A DNA stretch of 31,191 nucleotides, taken from the IMG/VR virus record IMGVR_UViG_3300031236_000029, positions 1-31,191 of that record. One strand, 5' to 3'. The stretch's first letter is position 1. Every line of letters begins with the position of its first letter. Shown here one piece after another: positions 23,522 to 29,951 of the stretch. The stretch is from a virus. The translations under genes and the position numbers were made by a program. The notes below the pieces were generated by a model. It was given only the letters and a program-made list of their open reading frames with translations, did not search any database and had not been told where the DNA came from.

Positions 23522-23824
23522 CTAGCCCTCGATCCTGGTGAGCGTCGCTTCGATTATGGGGGCGGCGGCGGCAGCGGTGAGGGCCAAGGCTATCGGGCGC
23601 CAGGCTCGGGGGGTCAGGAGCCGGGCCGCGGTGACGGCCGCCCCGGTCCAAATGCCGACGCAGTACGAGCAGGTCACCAGGTAGGTGATGCTGCTGTCCG
23701 GGCCGAAGAAGTCCATCACTTTGTCGCGCAGGGCTGCTACCGGAGGGAAGGCGTCGGCCGTCACGAGATGGGTTATGCGCCACGCACTGGCGCAGTCCGT
23801 CGCCAGGTCCAGGGCGGTGCTCAC
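23522..23824 (-). CDS. DUF1360-like small membrane protein
   Basis: 100 residues from GTG 23824, overlapping the upstream stop (GTGA); its TAG stop directly abuts the portal GTG. Motif YLVTCSYCVGIWTG (C52-x2-C55, with the VGIW ending) is characteristic of DUF1360 proteins. Two hydrophobic segments (about 48-70 and 76-95) are probably membrane-spanning, and the Cys pair lies in the first. DUF1360 members occur in phages and in some Gram-positive bacteria; their role is not known to me. A membrane protein next to a portal gene is odd. Confidence 0.7.
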   Translation of the reverse strand: MSTALDLATDCASAWRITHLVTADAFPPVAALRDKVMDFFGPDSSITYLVTCSYCVGIWTGAAVTAARLLTPRAWRPIALALTAAAAAPIIEATLTRIEG

Positions 23825-24132
23825 GCCGCCACTCCGATGGCCTTCAGTACGGCCGTGTGGCTCATCCGCTTGAGCGGGCTCCGGCAGCCGCAGTTCGTGC
23901 TCCTGTCGATGGTCCAGCGGCCCTGCTCGGTGTCGACGTGGCGGACCTGGCGGCCATGCATAACCTCAAGCGGGCCGGTCACGTTGGCGCTGGCCAGCAC
24001 GGTCGGCTGGTTGTCCGTTAGTCCGATGGCGTAGGCCCGGCCGCCCAGGACGAGCAGGCGGGTGGTGCGGTAGATGGTGTAGATGCCAGTGTCGTCGGGA
24101 ACGCCGATATCGGCTGGGAACTGGTCGACCAC
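23821..24132 (-). CDS. Small hypothetical protein
   Basis: 103 residues from GTG 24132, 4 nt after the stop of the 55-aa gene. The first 75 residues form likely beta-strands (GIYTIYRTTRLLVLGGRAYAI; PTVLASANVTGPLEVM). The C-terminal part has TEQGRWTIDRSTNCGC followed by a basic helix (SPLKRMSHTAVLKAIG), resembling a small beta-domain with a DNA- or RNA-binding tail. No family recognised with confidence. It lies between a zinc-finger-like peptide and a membrane protein in an accessory block. Confidence 0.65.
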   Translation of the reverse strand: MVDQFPADIGVPDDTGIYTIYRTTRLLVLGGRAYAIGLTDNQPTVLASANVTGPLEVMHGRQVRHVDTEQGRWTIDRSTNCGCRSPLKRMSHTAVLKAIGVAA

Positions 24133-24349
24133 GGCGTCAGCGTACGCTAGCGGGCTGGTCCTCTTGGGGATCGGTGCCGTCGGCCTTGGGTTGTGCCGGG
24201 GCGCTCTTGGCTGGCTGATGGGCGCTGCAGAACCCGTCGGGGCCCGGTGCGCTCTGGCAGTAGGCCGCTCCGGTGCCAGTCAGTGCCACGATGGCCTTGC
24301 ACATGGCGTCAGCGTACGCTAGAGCGCCTGGCCTCCCGGGGATTGGTGC
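24133..24349. repeat. Imperfect 45-bp direct repeat with palindrome flanking the 55-aa gene
   Basis: Copies lie at 24133-24177 and 24305-24349. The first 18 bases (ggcgtcagcgtacgctag) are identical and contain the perfect palindrome AGCGTACGCT; the other 27 match at 19 positions. In the minus strand, both copies read as a C-terminal peptide ending SVR-stop in the same frame (GTDPQEDQPASVR and STNPREARRSSVR). Copy 2 lies in the gap before the 55-aa gene, copy 1 at its own 3' end. Confidence 0.75.
24137..24304 (-). CDS. 55-aa zinc-finger-like protein (DUF5763-like)
   Basis: Starts at ATG 24304 and ends TGA 24137. The N-terminal 30 residues (MCKAIVALTGTGAAYCQS and GFCSAHQ) follow the C-x13-C-x9-C-x2-H layout of very small zinc-binding proteins such as DUF5763 (CKA-I-x-TG-x-C, then G-x-C-x-x-H). 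The remainder is Pro/Ala/Lys-rich. No good Shine-Dalgarno is seen, but GC-rich packing, a 4-nt gap to the next gene and the motif support coding. Function unknown. Its last codons fall in a 45-bp sequence that is also found just upstream of its start. Confidence 0.65.
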   Translation of the reverse strand: MCKAIVALTGTGAAYCQSAPGPDGFCSAHQPAKSAPAQPKADGTDPQEDQPASVR

Positions 24350-25504
24350 TCAGTCGGCTGCTGCCAGCCACAGGTCTTTGAGGATGGCCTTGCCTACAAT
24401 GCGCAGGGCGTCGGCGTGCTGGTGGCCTGCCGCCCAGGGCGATCCCGGCTGGGCCGGGTGGCCGCTGGGGCCGCACCGGACACAGGGCCCGGCGTGAACA
24501 CGCTCGGCTGTGATGGCTCGGCGTTCCTCGTACACCTGTCGATACGGCCACGCAGCCGCCGCCACCGTGGGTTCCGGCCCTGCGATGGGCTGCGTGGCCG
24601 AAAGATTCCCATCAGCCGGTTTTCCCATGGGTTCCGGATCGACGCTGGGCTGGTGGGAAGAGGTCGAGCCCAGCGGGGGGGTTTTGGGTTCCGTGCGCCC
24701 GCTGGCTGGGCGAGAGGGGTCCTGGTCCGGGGATTGCTTGGGTTGCGGGTGGGCGCTGGGACCAGGAGGGGTCTCGCTCAGCGGCTGTTCTCTGGGTTGC
24801 GAGCTGACACTGGCTGGGCGAGAGGGGTCCGGACGGTGTCTGGCCTGCCGAGGGGTCGTGCGGCCGGGTTCCTTGATGGCGCTCTCGGCCAGGAGATGGG
24901 CGAGCATTTTGAGCGTCGGGTTCCCGAGGGCGAATAGCTCGTCGGCGGTCATCCCTTTCGTCGCCCGCCCGGGCCGTCCGTGGCCGCAGTACTGCCATAG
25001 CTCACCCACGGTGCGCTCGAATGGCGGGTCGGGCACCAGCTTGCGCTCGTCGCCGCTGCCCTCCCAGTGGGACGGGGTGGCGATGCGGGGGTGACCCAGG
25101 TGACCTAGGAGCCGGGCCAGCAGGTCGATACCGATGCCCGTCGAATCGGCCTGCCATTGTTTCACTCCTGGCGGTGCGGCCCGCCGGTACTGGCGGCGCA
25201 GGCCCAACCGGATGCGATGCTCGGCGGCCTCGGCCTCGGCTAGCTCGGCCGCGAAAATGTCGGGGAACACCGGGGCCCGCTCGATCCGGTTGGCTAAGCG
25301 AATCCGGGCCACCTGGGCGTCATGAAACATCTCGGCCCAGACCTTGAGAATGCGGTACTCGGTCAGGTCGTAGTTCACAGGTCGTACGCCCGAGGCGGCG
25401 GATGCCTGGGTTGCGCCACTCCTATGGCCTCGGGCGTACGTGGTCCCCGAAGGGCCGGAAGCCGTATGGGTTCCGGAAACTCTCTGGGCCCGTCGGGGGA
25501 TCAT
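24350..25504 (-). CDS. IS110-like helix-hairpin-helix domain protein (putative DNA-binding)
   Basis: 384 residues from ATG 25504, overlapping the upstream stop (ATGA), with GGAGG 4 nt upstream. Residues 1-45 are low-complexity. Residues 46-110 are helical and charged. Residues 113-212 contain KQWQADSTGIGIDLLARLLG, HPRIATPSHWEG, RTVGELWQYCGHG and GMTADELFALGNPTLKMLAH. This matches the helix-hairpin-helix half of IS110/IS116/IS902 transposases (GIG, G-x-P, L-x-x-Y-x-G) as found in stand-alone actinobacterial proteins. No DEDD catalytic domain is seen, so transposition is unlikely. Residues 213-325 are Pro/Ser/Gln-rich and disordered. The end has CVRC and a His-rich turn, perhaps metal-binding. 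Confidence 0.6.
   Translation of the reverse strand: MIPRRAQRVSGTHTASGPSGTTYARGHRSGATQASAASGVRPVNYDLTEYRILKVWAEMFHDAQVARIRLANRIERAPVFPDIFAAELAEAEAAEHRIRLGLRRQYRRAAPPGVKQWQADSTGIGIDLLARLLGHLGHPRIATPSHWEGSGDERKLVPDPPFERTVGELWQYCGHGRPGRATKGMTADELFALGNPTLKMLAHLLAESAIKEPGRTTPRQARHRPDPSRPASVSSQPREQPLSETPPGPSAHPQPKQSPDQDPSRPASGRTEPKTPPLGSTSSHQPSVDPEPMGKPADGNLSATQPIAGPEPTVAAAAWPYRQVYEERRAITAERVHAGPCVRCGPSGHPAQPGSPWAAGHQHADALRIVGKAILKDLWLAAAD
25383..25440. repeat. Perfect 14-bp inverted repeat, 30-nt loop, inside coding region
   Basis: Arms 25383-25396 (cgtacgcccgaggc) and 25427-25440 (gcctcgggcgtacg) are exact reverse complements, 30 bases apart. Both lie in the 5' part of the 384-aa gene, in its low-complexity N-terminal coding stretch. 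No U-run follows, so it is not a classic terminator. It could be a protein-binding or recombination site, or a chance result of Arg/Gly-rich codons. Confidence 0.6.
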
Positions 25505-26202
25505 GCCGCCTCCAGTACGTCGTCGAGGCAGGATGCTCCGGCTTCGGTGATGACGGTGATGGCGAGCAGGTGGCGGTCTATGTCGGCCTGGACGCCGTTG
25601 CGCAGCCGCGTCTGCTCGGTAACTCGGGTCTGGTGCTGCTCGACGGTGGCCTTGCCCCAGCGGACCATTTCGCCTGCGGCGTTGAACTCCAGTTTCAGGA
25701 GGGCCCGTAGCTCAACCACGTCCGGCTCGTAGCCTCCGGCCACCACGGTCACCTGGCGATCCCGGCGCTTGCGGATCAACCGGAGAATGCGGCCCTCCTC
25801 GCTGCGTACGTTGCGGCGCCGGTGGTGTTGTACGGCACGCGAGACCAGCGGCAGGAGGATCGTTCGCCACTGCAGACGGGGGATGCCCTTCAGGACTCGG
25901 ACGGCCACCTCGTCGTCATCTAGATCCGGGTGGGCGTCGGCCTCGGCTGCTATCCGGTCGTAGATGGTCCCCCCGGCGCCTGTCGGTTGGGTTTCGGCCC
26001 GGGGTTGGCCGAGGGGGGTTTGCCCGTTCGCCGGGATCTCTATTGGTGTCGTGGCAATAGTGGGCGTGTGGGCAGTGGTGCTGACCCCGGCGGGAGCACA
26101 TTGGGGATCGGGGACGATCTGGCCGGGGTCAGTAGGGTCGACCCCGGCGTTGCTCCGGTGGGTCTCGGGTGCGGGCTGGTCGGGGTCGAGGTTGTCTGTC
26201 AA
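25501..26202 (-). CDS. Hypothetical protein, 233 aa, TTG start
   Basis: The TTG at 26202 is chosen because AAGGAGG lies 5 nt upstream and no better start is in frame. Residues 1-75 are Pro/Thr-rich and probably disordered. Residues 80-233 are helical: ADAHPDLDDDEVAVRVLKGI, LQWRTILLPLVSRAVQHHRR, a basic RSEEGRILRLIRKRRDRQ stretch, then long helices to the end. It could be a DNA-binding or head-assembly protein; a small terminase subunit placed after the large one is possible but not supported by any motif. It follows the 93-bp gap that carries promoter-like motif B. Confidence 0.65.
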   Translation of the reverse strand: MTDNLDPDQPAPETHRSNAGVDPTDPGQIVPDPQCAPAGVSTTAHTPTIATTPIEIPANGQTPLGQPRAETQPTGAGGTIYDRIAAEADAHPDLDDDEVAVRVLKGIPRLQWRTILLPLVSRAVQHHRRRNVRSEEGRILRLIRKRRDRQVTVVAGGYEPDVVELRALLKLEFNAAGEMVRWGKATVEQHQTRVTEQTRLRNGVQADIDRHLLAITVITEAGASCLDDVLEAA

Positions 26203-26203
26203 G

Positions 26204-26215
26204 GGTCCCTCCTTG
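26204..26215 (-). promoter_or_regulatory. Strong Shine-Dalgarno deciding a TTG start
   Basis: The minus strand reads GACAAGGAGGGACCC and then TTG ACA GAC. AAGGAGG is a near-perfect match to the 16S rRNA anti-Shine-Dalgarno, 5 nt from the TTG, and supports the rare start codon. Confidence 0.7.
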
Positions 26216-26280
26216 TCGATTTGAGGCCGAACCCGCCGGGCCCATGGGTAGCGATGCGAGGCTGGGGTCCGGCTGGCTCT

Positions 26281-26299
26281 ACTCTAGCCCCCGGTTTAC
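26281..26299 (-). promoter_or_regulatory. Promoter-like motif, copy B
   Basis: On the minus strand it reads GTAAACCGGGGGCTAGAGT. TAGAGT fits a TANNNT -10 box, about 80 nt before the TTG start of the 233-aa gene. Its upstream edge overlaps the TAA stop of the 82-aa gene. It equals copy A (14846-14864) at 16 of 19 positions with the same spacing. Both lie in gene gaps and point the same way as the genes. Confidence 0.45.
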
Positions 26300-26544
26300 C
26301 TCCGGCGTGGTTGGCGCTCGCTGGGCGACTGGCGGGGTCCTACCTTCGGCAGGTCGCTGCCGCTGCCTCCGCTGTAGTTGGGGTGGCCCTGCACCCATTT
26401 CCACCATCGGGCTCGGGCCGCCCGGCGGCTGGGTGGGGGTGCGGCCGGGGGCAGGCTGCTCACGAACTCGGGTCTGTCTTTCGTGTCGGGGGCTATCTGG
26501 CGTTGCACCTCGGCCAGGCGGTCGGCTTTCTCGTCGCGGTCCAT
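26296..26544 (-). CDS. Small basic protein coupled to terminase
   Basis: 82 residues. ATG at 26544 shares a base with the terminase stop (TGATG). N-terminal 25 residues are a charged helix (DRDEKADRLAEVQRQI). After a Pro-rich turn comes RRAARARWWKWVQGHPNYSG, a basic, Trp-rich stretch, and an Arg-rich end. Trp/Arg-rich segments of this kind could contact DNA or the terminase. No family recognised. It ends with TAA inside the promoter-like motif B. Confidence 0.65.
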   Translation of the reverse strand: MDRDEKADRLAEVQRQIAPDTKDRPEFVSSLPPAAPPPSRRAARARWWKWVQGHPNYSGGSGSDLPKVGPRQSPSERQPRRR

Positions 26545-28250
26545 CAGTAGCCTCCGGTCCTGGGGGTCACGACCCGGCCGGTGCGGGCAGCGGTGGTGCC
26601 CTGGCGGGTGTTGATGGGCGCTTTCGGGATCGAGCCTGCCGCCCTGGTGACGGTGGCGCTCCCTCGGGCCAGTTTGCTGAGGGCTTGACTGGTGGCGTCG
26701 CACTGGTCGTCGTGGGCGCCCTGCGGGAAGCTGGCCATCTCCTCCAGGTAGGCGCCGATGTAGTCCCGCTTCAGGAGGTGGACGTCGCCCGCCTCCATGT
26801 AGCCGCTCACGGCCCGCAGCCGGACGCCCTTGCTGCCCTTGACGATCACCGGCAGGAGGGCTCCCATGCCCCGGCGGCGCAGGTTATTGACGGCGTCGGC
26901 CTCGCCGGGGCCCATGCCTAGCTGCCCGGCAACGTCGTCGCTGACGGTGTAGCCGGGGTGGCTGGAACGCAGTGCCTCCATCACCTCTGGACCATTCCCG
27001 GTATTTTCGATGTGGTGGGCTCGTATGTCGGGGTGACGTACGGCCATGAGGGCGATGGCGGCCTCGGTGGTGGCCTGGTTCCACTGGCCCCGTAGCTGGT
27101 CTCCGAGCCAAAAATCTTTGCCGGTGCGGCCCCAGTACTGGCCGACCACGTAGTCGCCGGTCTCCTTGTCCTTCAGTTTCATGTCCCAGCTTGAGATGGC
27201 GGTATCGAAGCGGGGGGGCAGGGCGTCCTCTATCCGGAACCAGGCCCGCTTTATGTCGCCGCCCTCCTCGGGGCTGGGCCGCTGCTGGTACATGCTGGCC
27301 GTTAGGTAGCTCCCGGCGATGCGATGCTTGAGGCGGATGCTCTCGATGCGGAACCGCTCGGGCTCTATGGGCTGGCCCGGGGCCCGGCCGAGGGGGTCGG
27401 GGAGGCGCAGCCAGGGGTGGGCGCTGTCCATCTGGGGTGGTTCGGCTAGCTCGGGAATGCGGACCAGTTCCCACTCGACGCCGCTCTCCTGCTCCATGCG
27501 GGCCAGGAGCCGTCCGCTCAAATCTTCCTCGTGCCAGCGGGTCATGGGCACGATCATCCAGCTGGTCTCGGTCTCCAGGGTTCCCGCCACTACCGACCGG
27601 AATTGATTGTCGATGGCGTCGCGCTGGGCCGCTGAGTGGGCTTCGGGCCAGCCCTTGTGGGGGTCATCGAAGATGGCCCCGTCGGCGCCGAACCCGACGA
27701 TGCCGGAGTGGATGCCTCGGGCTAGGACGCTGCCGCCTTCGGTGGTCACGAAGCGTCCGGCCTGCTGGCGGTCGGGGCGTAGCTGGGCTCTCAGCTGGTC
27801 GCCGTGCTGGCGGAGTATGTCCCGTACGGCGACGGCGTTCTCTAGGGCTAGCTCGTCGCCGTAGCTGACCAGGAGGAGCTTGAGGTGGGGGTAGTGGTCG
27901 AGCGCCCAGGCCGGGCCCCATTGGCTGGCGAAGAAGCTCTTGCCGTACCGGCGGGGCAGGTTCCATATCTGCCGGGTGCTGCGGCCTTCTACGGCGTCGA
28001 CGAACTTCTCGCCCAGCAGGCGGCTGTAGCGCCATAGCTTGACCCGGCCGTTGGTCAGGTGGTGGGCCATGGTGGTCGGGGTGGCCCGCCAGTCGGCGCC
28101 CTCGTATTCCAGGGCGGTGATGGCGGTGGCTACAACTCGGGCCTCGTCCGGGTTGAGCCCGGCGATGTAGGCGGCCCGCTGCTCGGTGGTGAGCGCCTGC
28201 AGGGCCCGGCCTAGTTCCATGGCTTCGGCCGGGCTGATGGTGACCGTCAC
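26544..28250 (-). CDS. terL: Terminase large subunit (packaging ATPase and nuclease)
   Basis: 568 residues from GTG 28250, one base after the lysin stop. ATPase half: Walker A LPRRYGKSF (98-106), Walker B GAIFDDP (191-197), coupling motif VPMTRWH (234-240). Nuclease half: D356 in SSWDMKLKD, E415 in HHIENTGNG, and D514/D515 with D518 in GAHDDQCDA, the three acidic clusters of the RNase H-like fold. Length is normal for the family. It drives DNA into the procapsid through the portal and cuts the concatemer. The N-terminal 60 residues are an extra helical stretch. No small subunit is recognised beside it; the gene before it is a lysin and the gene after it is an 82-aa protein. Confidence 0.93.
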   Translation of the reverse strand: MTVTISPAEAMELGRALQALTTEQRAAYIAGLNPDEARVVATAITALEYEGADWRATPTTMAHHLTNGRVKLWRYSRLLGEKFVDAVEGRSTRQIWNLPRRYGKSFFASQWGPAWALDHYPHLKLLLVSYGDELALENAVAVRDILRQHGDQLRAQLRPDRQQAGRFVTTEGGSVLARGIHSGIVGFGADGAIFDDPHKGWPEAHSAAQRDAIDNQFRSVVAGTLETETSWMIVPMTRWHEEDLSGRLLARMEQESGVEWELVRIPELAEPPQMDSAHPWLRLPDPLGRAPGQPIEPERFRIESIRLKHRIAGSYLTASMYQQRPSPEEGGDIKRAWFRIEDALPPRFDTAISSWDMKLKDKETGDYVVGQYWGRTGKDFWLGDQLRGQWNQATTEAAIALMAVRHPDIRAHHIENTGNGPEVMEALRSSHPGYTVSDDVAGQLGMGPGEADAVNNLRRRGMGALLPVIVKGSKGVRLRAVSGYMEAGDVHLLKRDYIGAYLEEMASFPQGAHDDQCDATSQALSKLARGSATVTRAAGSIPKAPINTRQGTTAARTGRVVTPRTGGY

Positions 28251-28251
28251 G

Positions 28252-28494
28252 TCAGGCCGGGTCGGGGCTGTGCTCCACCAGGATGGCTTGGACCTCGGTG
28301 ACGGTGGCCTCGTCCACCTGAGCGTGCCAGCCCGCCGAGGTCATCTCCCACGTCGGGATGCCGGGGCCGTTGGGCGGCGCCACCTTGCCCGAGGCCCAGT
28401 CGGCCGGGCTCATGGCCGTGACCTGCGTGCAGTTCTTGAGCACGACACCGCCGTAGTCGGGTTGGCCTGGCTGGCTTTGTCGTAGGAACACCAT
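28252..28494 (-). other. Possible internal translation product of lysin (C-terminal domain, 80 aa)
   Basis: In the lysin frame, ATG 28494 is preceded by GAGGAG (28501-28506) with a 6-nt spacer, a good ribosome-binding site placed exactly at the end of the Pro linker. Translation from here would give only the C-terminal domain. Some phage lysins are known to make such a second product that joins the full-length enzyme. The site could also arise by chance from the EEND codons. Confidence 0.45.
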
Positions 28495-28992
28495 GTCGTT
28501 CTCCTCGTGGCTCGGTGTGATGGGTGGCGGTGGCGGGGGCTCGTCAGCGTAGGCGTCGTAGATGATGCGGGCGAACACACCGCGCTGCGGCTGCGGCTGC
28601 ACCAGCGGCGCCTCGTAGAACTCGCATATCACGGCGGCGGCGTCCTCGGGCGTGCTCGTGGCCTTGAGCTTGGCCAGGGTCTCGGCGTAGCCGTGGGTGA
28701 GCTCCCACCACGAGAACTCCAGTTCCCGGGCCAGGTCGATGGTGTTGTTGCCGGTGGGCGCCCCGAACATGGCCAGGAACGTGGACCAGCGGCCCGGGTC
28801 GCTCCATTGGGCTATGCCTCGCCCCGGTCCGCCGCCGTCCTGGTTGCGGTCGGGCTCGATGCCAGACTCGGCCCAGTAGTTGCCGGGCGCCCCGCTGGCC
28901 TGCGCCGCCGTCAGCCCTTTGGCCTGGTAGAACCGGAAGGCCGGTAGGGCGTTGGCCGGTATCTGGGCGGCTAGCTCGGCGCTTACCTTCAC
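28252..28992 (-). CDS. Phage lysozyme (Phage_lysozyme2-like) lysin with C-terminal domain
   Basis: 246 residues. GTG at 28992 overlaps the upstream stop (GTGA). Residues 18-148 match the Phage_lysozyme2 pattern: FRFYQAKGLTAAQASGAPGN, then WAESGIEP with E42 as likely catalytic acid, then GGGPGRGIAQWSDPGRW, then AVICEFYEAPL and RGVFARIIYDAY. A linker EPPPPPPITPSHEEND (151-166) precedes an 80-residue C-terminal domain of unknown type (QPDYGGVVLKNCTQ; WASGKVAPP; TWEMTSAGWHAQVDEA), perhaps for cell-wall or virion binding. No signal peptide is seen. It may be the endolysin or a virion-associated lysin; neighbours (two virion- or surface-type proteins, then terminase) do not decide. An internal start is possible (see separate entry). 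Confidence 0.82.
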   Translation of the reverse strand: MKVSAELAAQIPANALPAFRFYQAKGLTAAQASGAPGNYWAESGIEPDRNQDGGGPGRGIAQWSDPGRWSTFLAMFGAPTGNNTIDLARELEFSWWELTHGYAETLAKLKATSTPEDAAAVICEFYEAPLVQPQPQRGVFARIIYDAYADEPPPPPPITPSHEENDMVFLRQSQPGQPDYGGVVLKNCTQVTAMSPADWASGKVAPPNGPGIPTWEMTSAGWHAQVDEATVTEVQAILVEHSPDPA

Positions 28993-29951
28993 CGCAGGGT
29001 CGGGCAGTTGGTCGCCGTCAGCAGGCCGGGCACCGAGCAGCACGAGAACGCCGTCCACGGGTAGGTGATGCCGCCGCCTCCCAATGGCAGGAAGCGGCCG
29101 ATGGCGCAGAGCGGGTTGGTGCCGCCGGACGGGGAGGTCCACCAGTCGATACCGGCGTTGCAGGCCAGGAGGGCAGAGGGGCTGTCGGGGGTGATGCGGG
29201 CCTGGTAGGTGCTGTAGGCCCCTTGGACTCCGGCGGGCAGCGGGCCTCGGGCTCCGGGCCAGAAATGGTAGTTGTCGCCGGGGACCATGAGCACGCTGGT
29301 GGTGCCGTCGGCCTCTTTGCGGAACTGGGGCGGGTGGCCGCTGTCGTCGCTGAAGGTCGGGTCGGTGAAGTGCTGGCCGTCGGCGGCCGTGAAGCCGCCC
29401 TCCAGGTCCTGGGTCTTGTGCCAGCCGCTGGCGGTCAGGGCCCAGCCTTCCTGCCAGCGGTAGTTCACCCACACACCGGCCGGTTGCGGGCCTCCGGCGG
29501 GCCAGTAGAACTGACCCCAGGCCGTCATGTAGCCGCACCCGGCCGGTGGTGTCGGGTTGGCCAGCTGGCCTTTCGTGGCCCAAGACCAGTCGGCCGGGAC
29601 GGCCGGGTCCTCCAGGTCGGGGTCCTTGAAGTCGCTGCCGCTCAGGATGGCGGCCAGGCTGTTGACGGTGGCGGGCGGTGGCGGGGTGGCCTCCGGGGTG
29701 GCGCTCACCGTCGAGGCGGCCACGCCGACGATGGGGGTCACCTCGAAGTCGTAGTCGACGCCGTTGGTCAGCCCGCTAATCACGCTGGTGGTGCCGCTGG
29801 TTTGGGGTGGGTTGCCCGCCAGGTCGCCGGTGGCGGCGTCGGAGCAGCCCACGCTGTAGCCGAGGACGGGGGCTGCTGGTGCCGTCCATTTGAGTGTCAC
29901 TTGTCCGTCGCCGGGGGTGGGCGTGAGCCCGGTCACTGCGATGTCGGTCAT
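28989..29951 (-). CDS. Fibronectin-III plus lectin-like protein
   Basis: 320 residues. ATG at 29951 overlaps the upstream stop (ATGA); longer readings of this frame run antisense-like through the previous gene. Residues 3-88 form a fibronectin type III domain (VTGLTPTPGDGQVTLKW, then GYSVGC, then VISGLTNGVDYDFEVTPI). After a Pro linker, residues 96-320 are a beta-rich domain with GQFYWPAGG, VWVNYRWQEGWALTASGWHK, NYHFWPG and NAGIDWW motifs, resembling a domain found in secreted actinobacterial proteins whose role I do not know. Several Cys near the end. Probably a virion surface or host-adhesion protein. It lies between a concanavalin-like protein and the lysin. Confidence 0.7.
   Translation of the reverse strand: MTDIAVTGLTPTPGDGQVTLKWTAPAAPVLGYSVGCSDAATGDLAGNPPQTSGTTSVISGLTNGVDYDFEVTPIVGVAASTVSATPEATPPPPATVNSLAAILSGSDFKDPDLEDPAVPADWSWATKGQLANPTPPAGCGYMTAWGQFYWPAGGPQPAGVWVNYRWQEGWALTASGWHKTQDLEGGFTAADGQHFTDPTFSDDSGHPPQFRKEADGTTSVLMVPGDNYHFWPGARGPLPAGVQGAYSTYQARITPDSPSALLACNAGIDWWTSPSGGTNPLCAIGRFLPLGGGGITYPWTAFSCCSVPGLLTATNCPTLR

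Noticed and set aside
22269-23783. 504-codon minus-strand frame in another phase through the intein
   Set aside because: Arg/Pro-rich composition typical of a wrong frame; the portal and intein frame has clear motifs.
24309-24551. 80-codon minus-strand frame ending STNPREARRSSVR
   Set aside because: Lies mostly in the wrong frame of the 384-aa gene. Only its last codons, in the repeat, look like a relic of a duplicated small gene.
24350-25504. Active insertion sequence
   Set aside because: No catalytic DEDD domain and no flanking terminal repeats; only the helix-hairpin-helix half is similar to IS110 transposases.
25501-26202. Small terminase subunit
   Set aside because: Position near terL is suggestive, but it lies after the large subunit and no helix-turn-helix or coiled-coil layout typical of the family could be identified.
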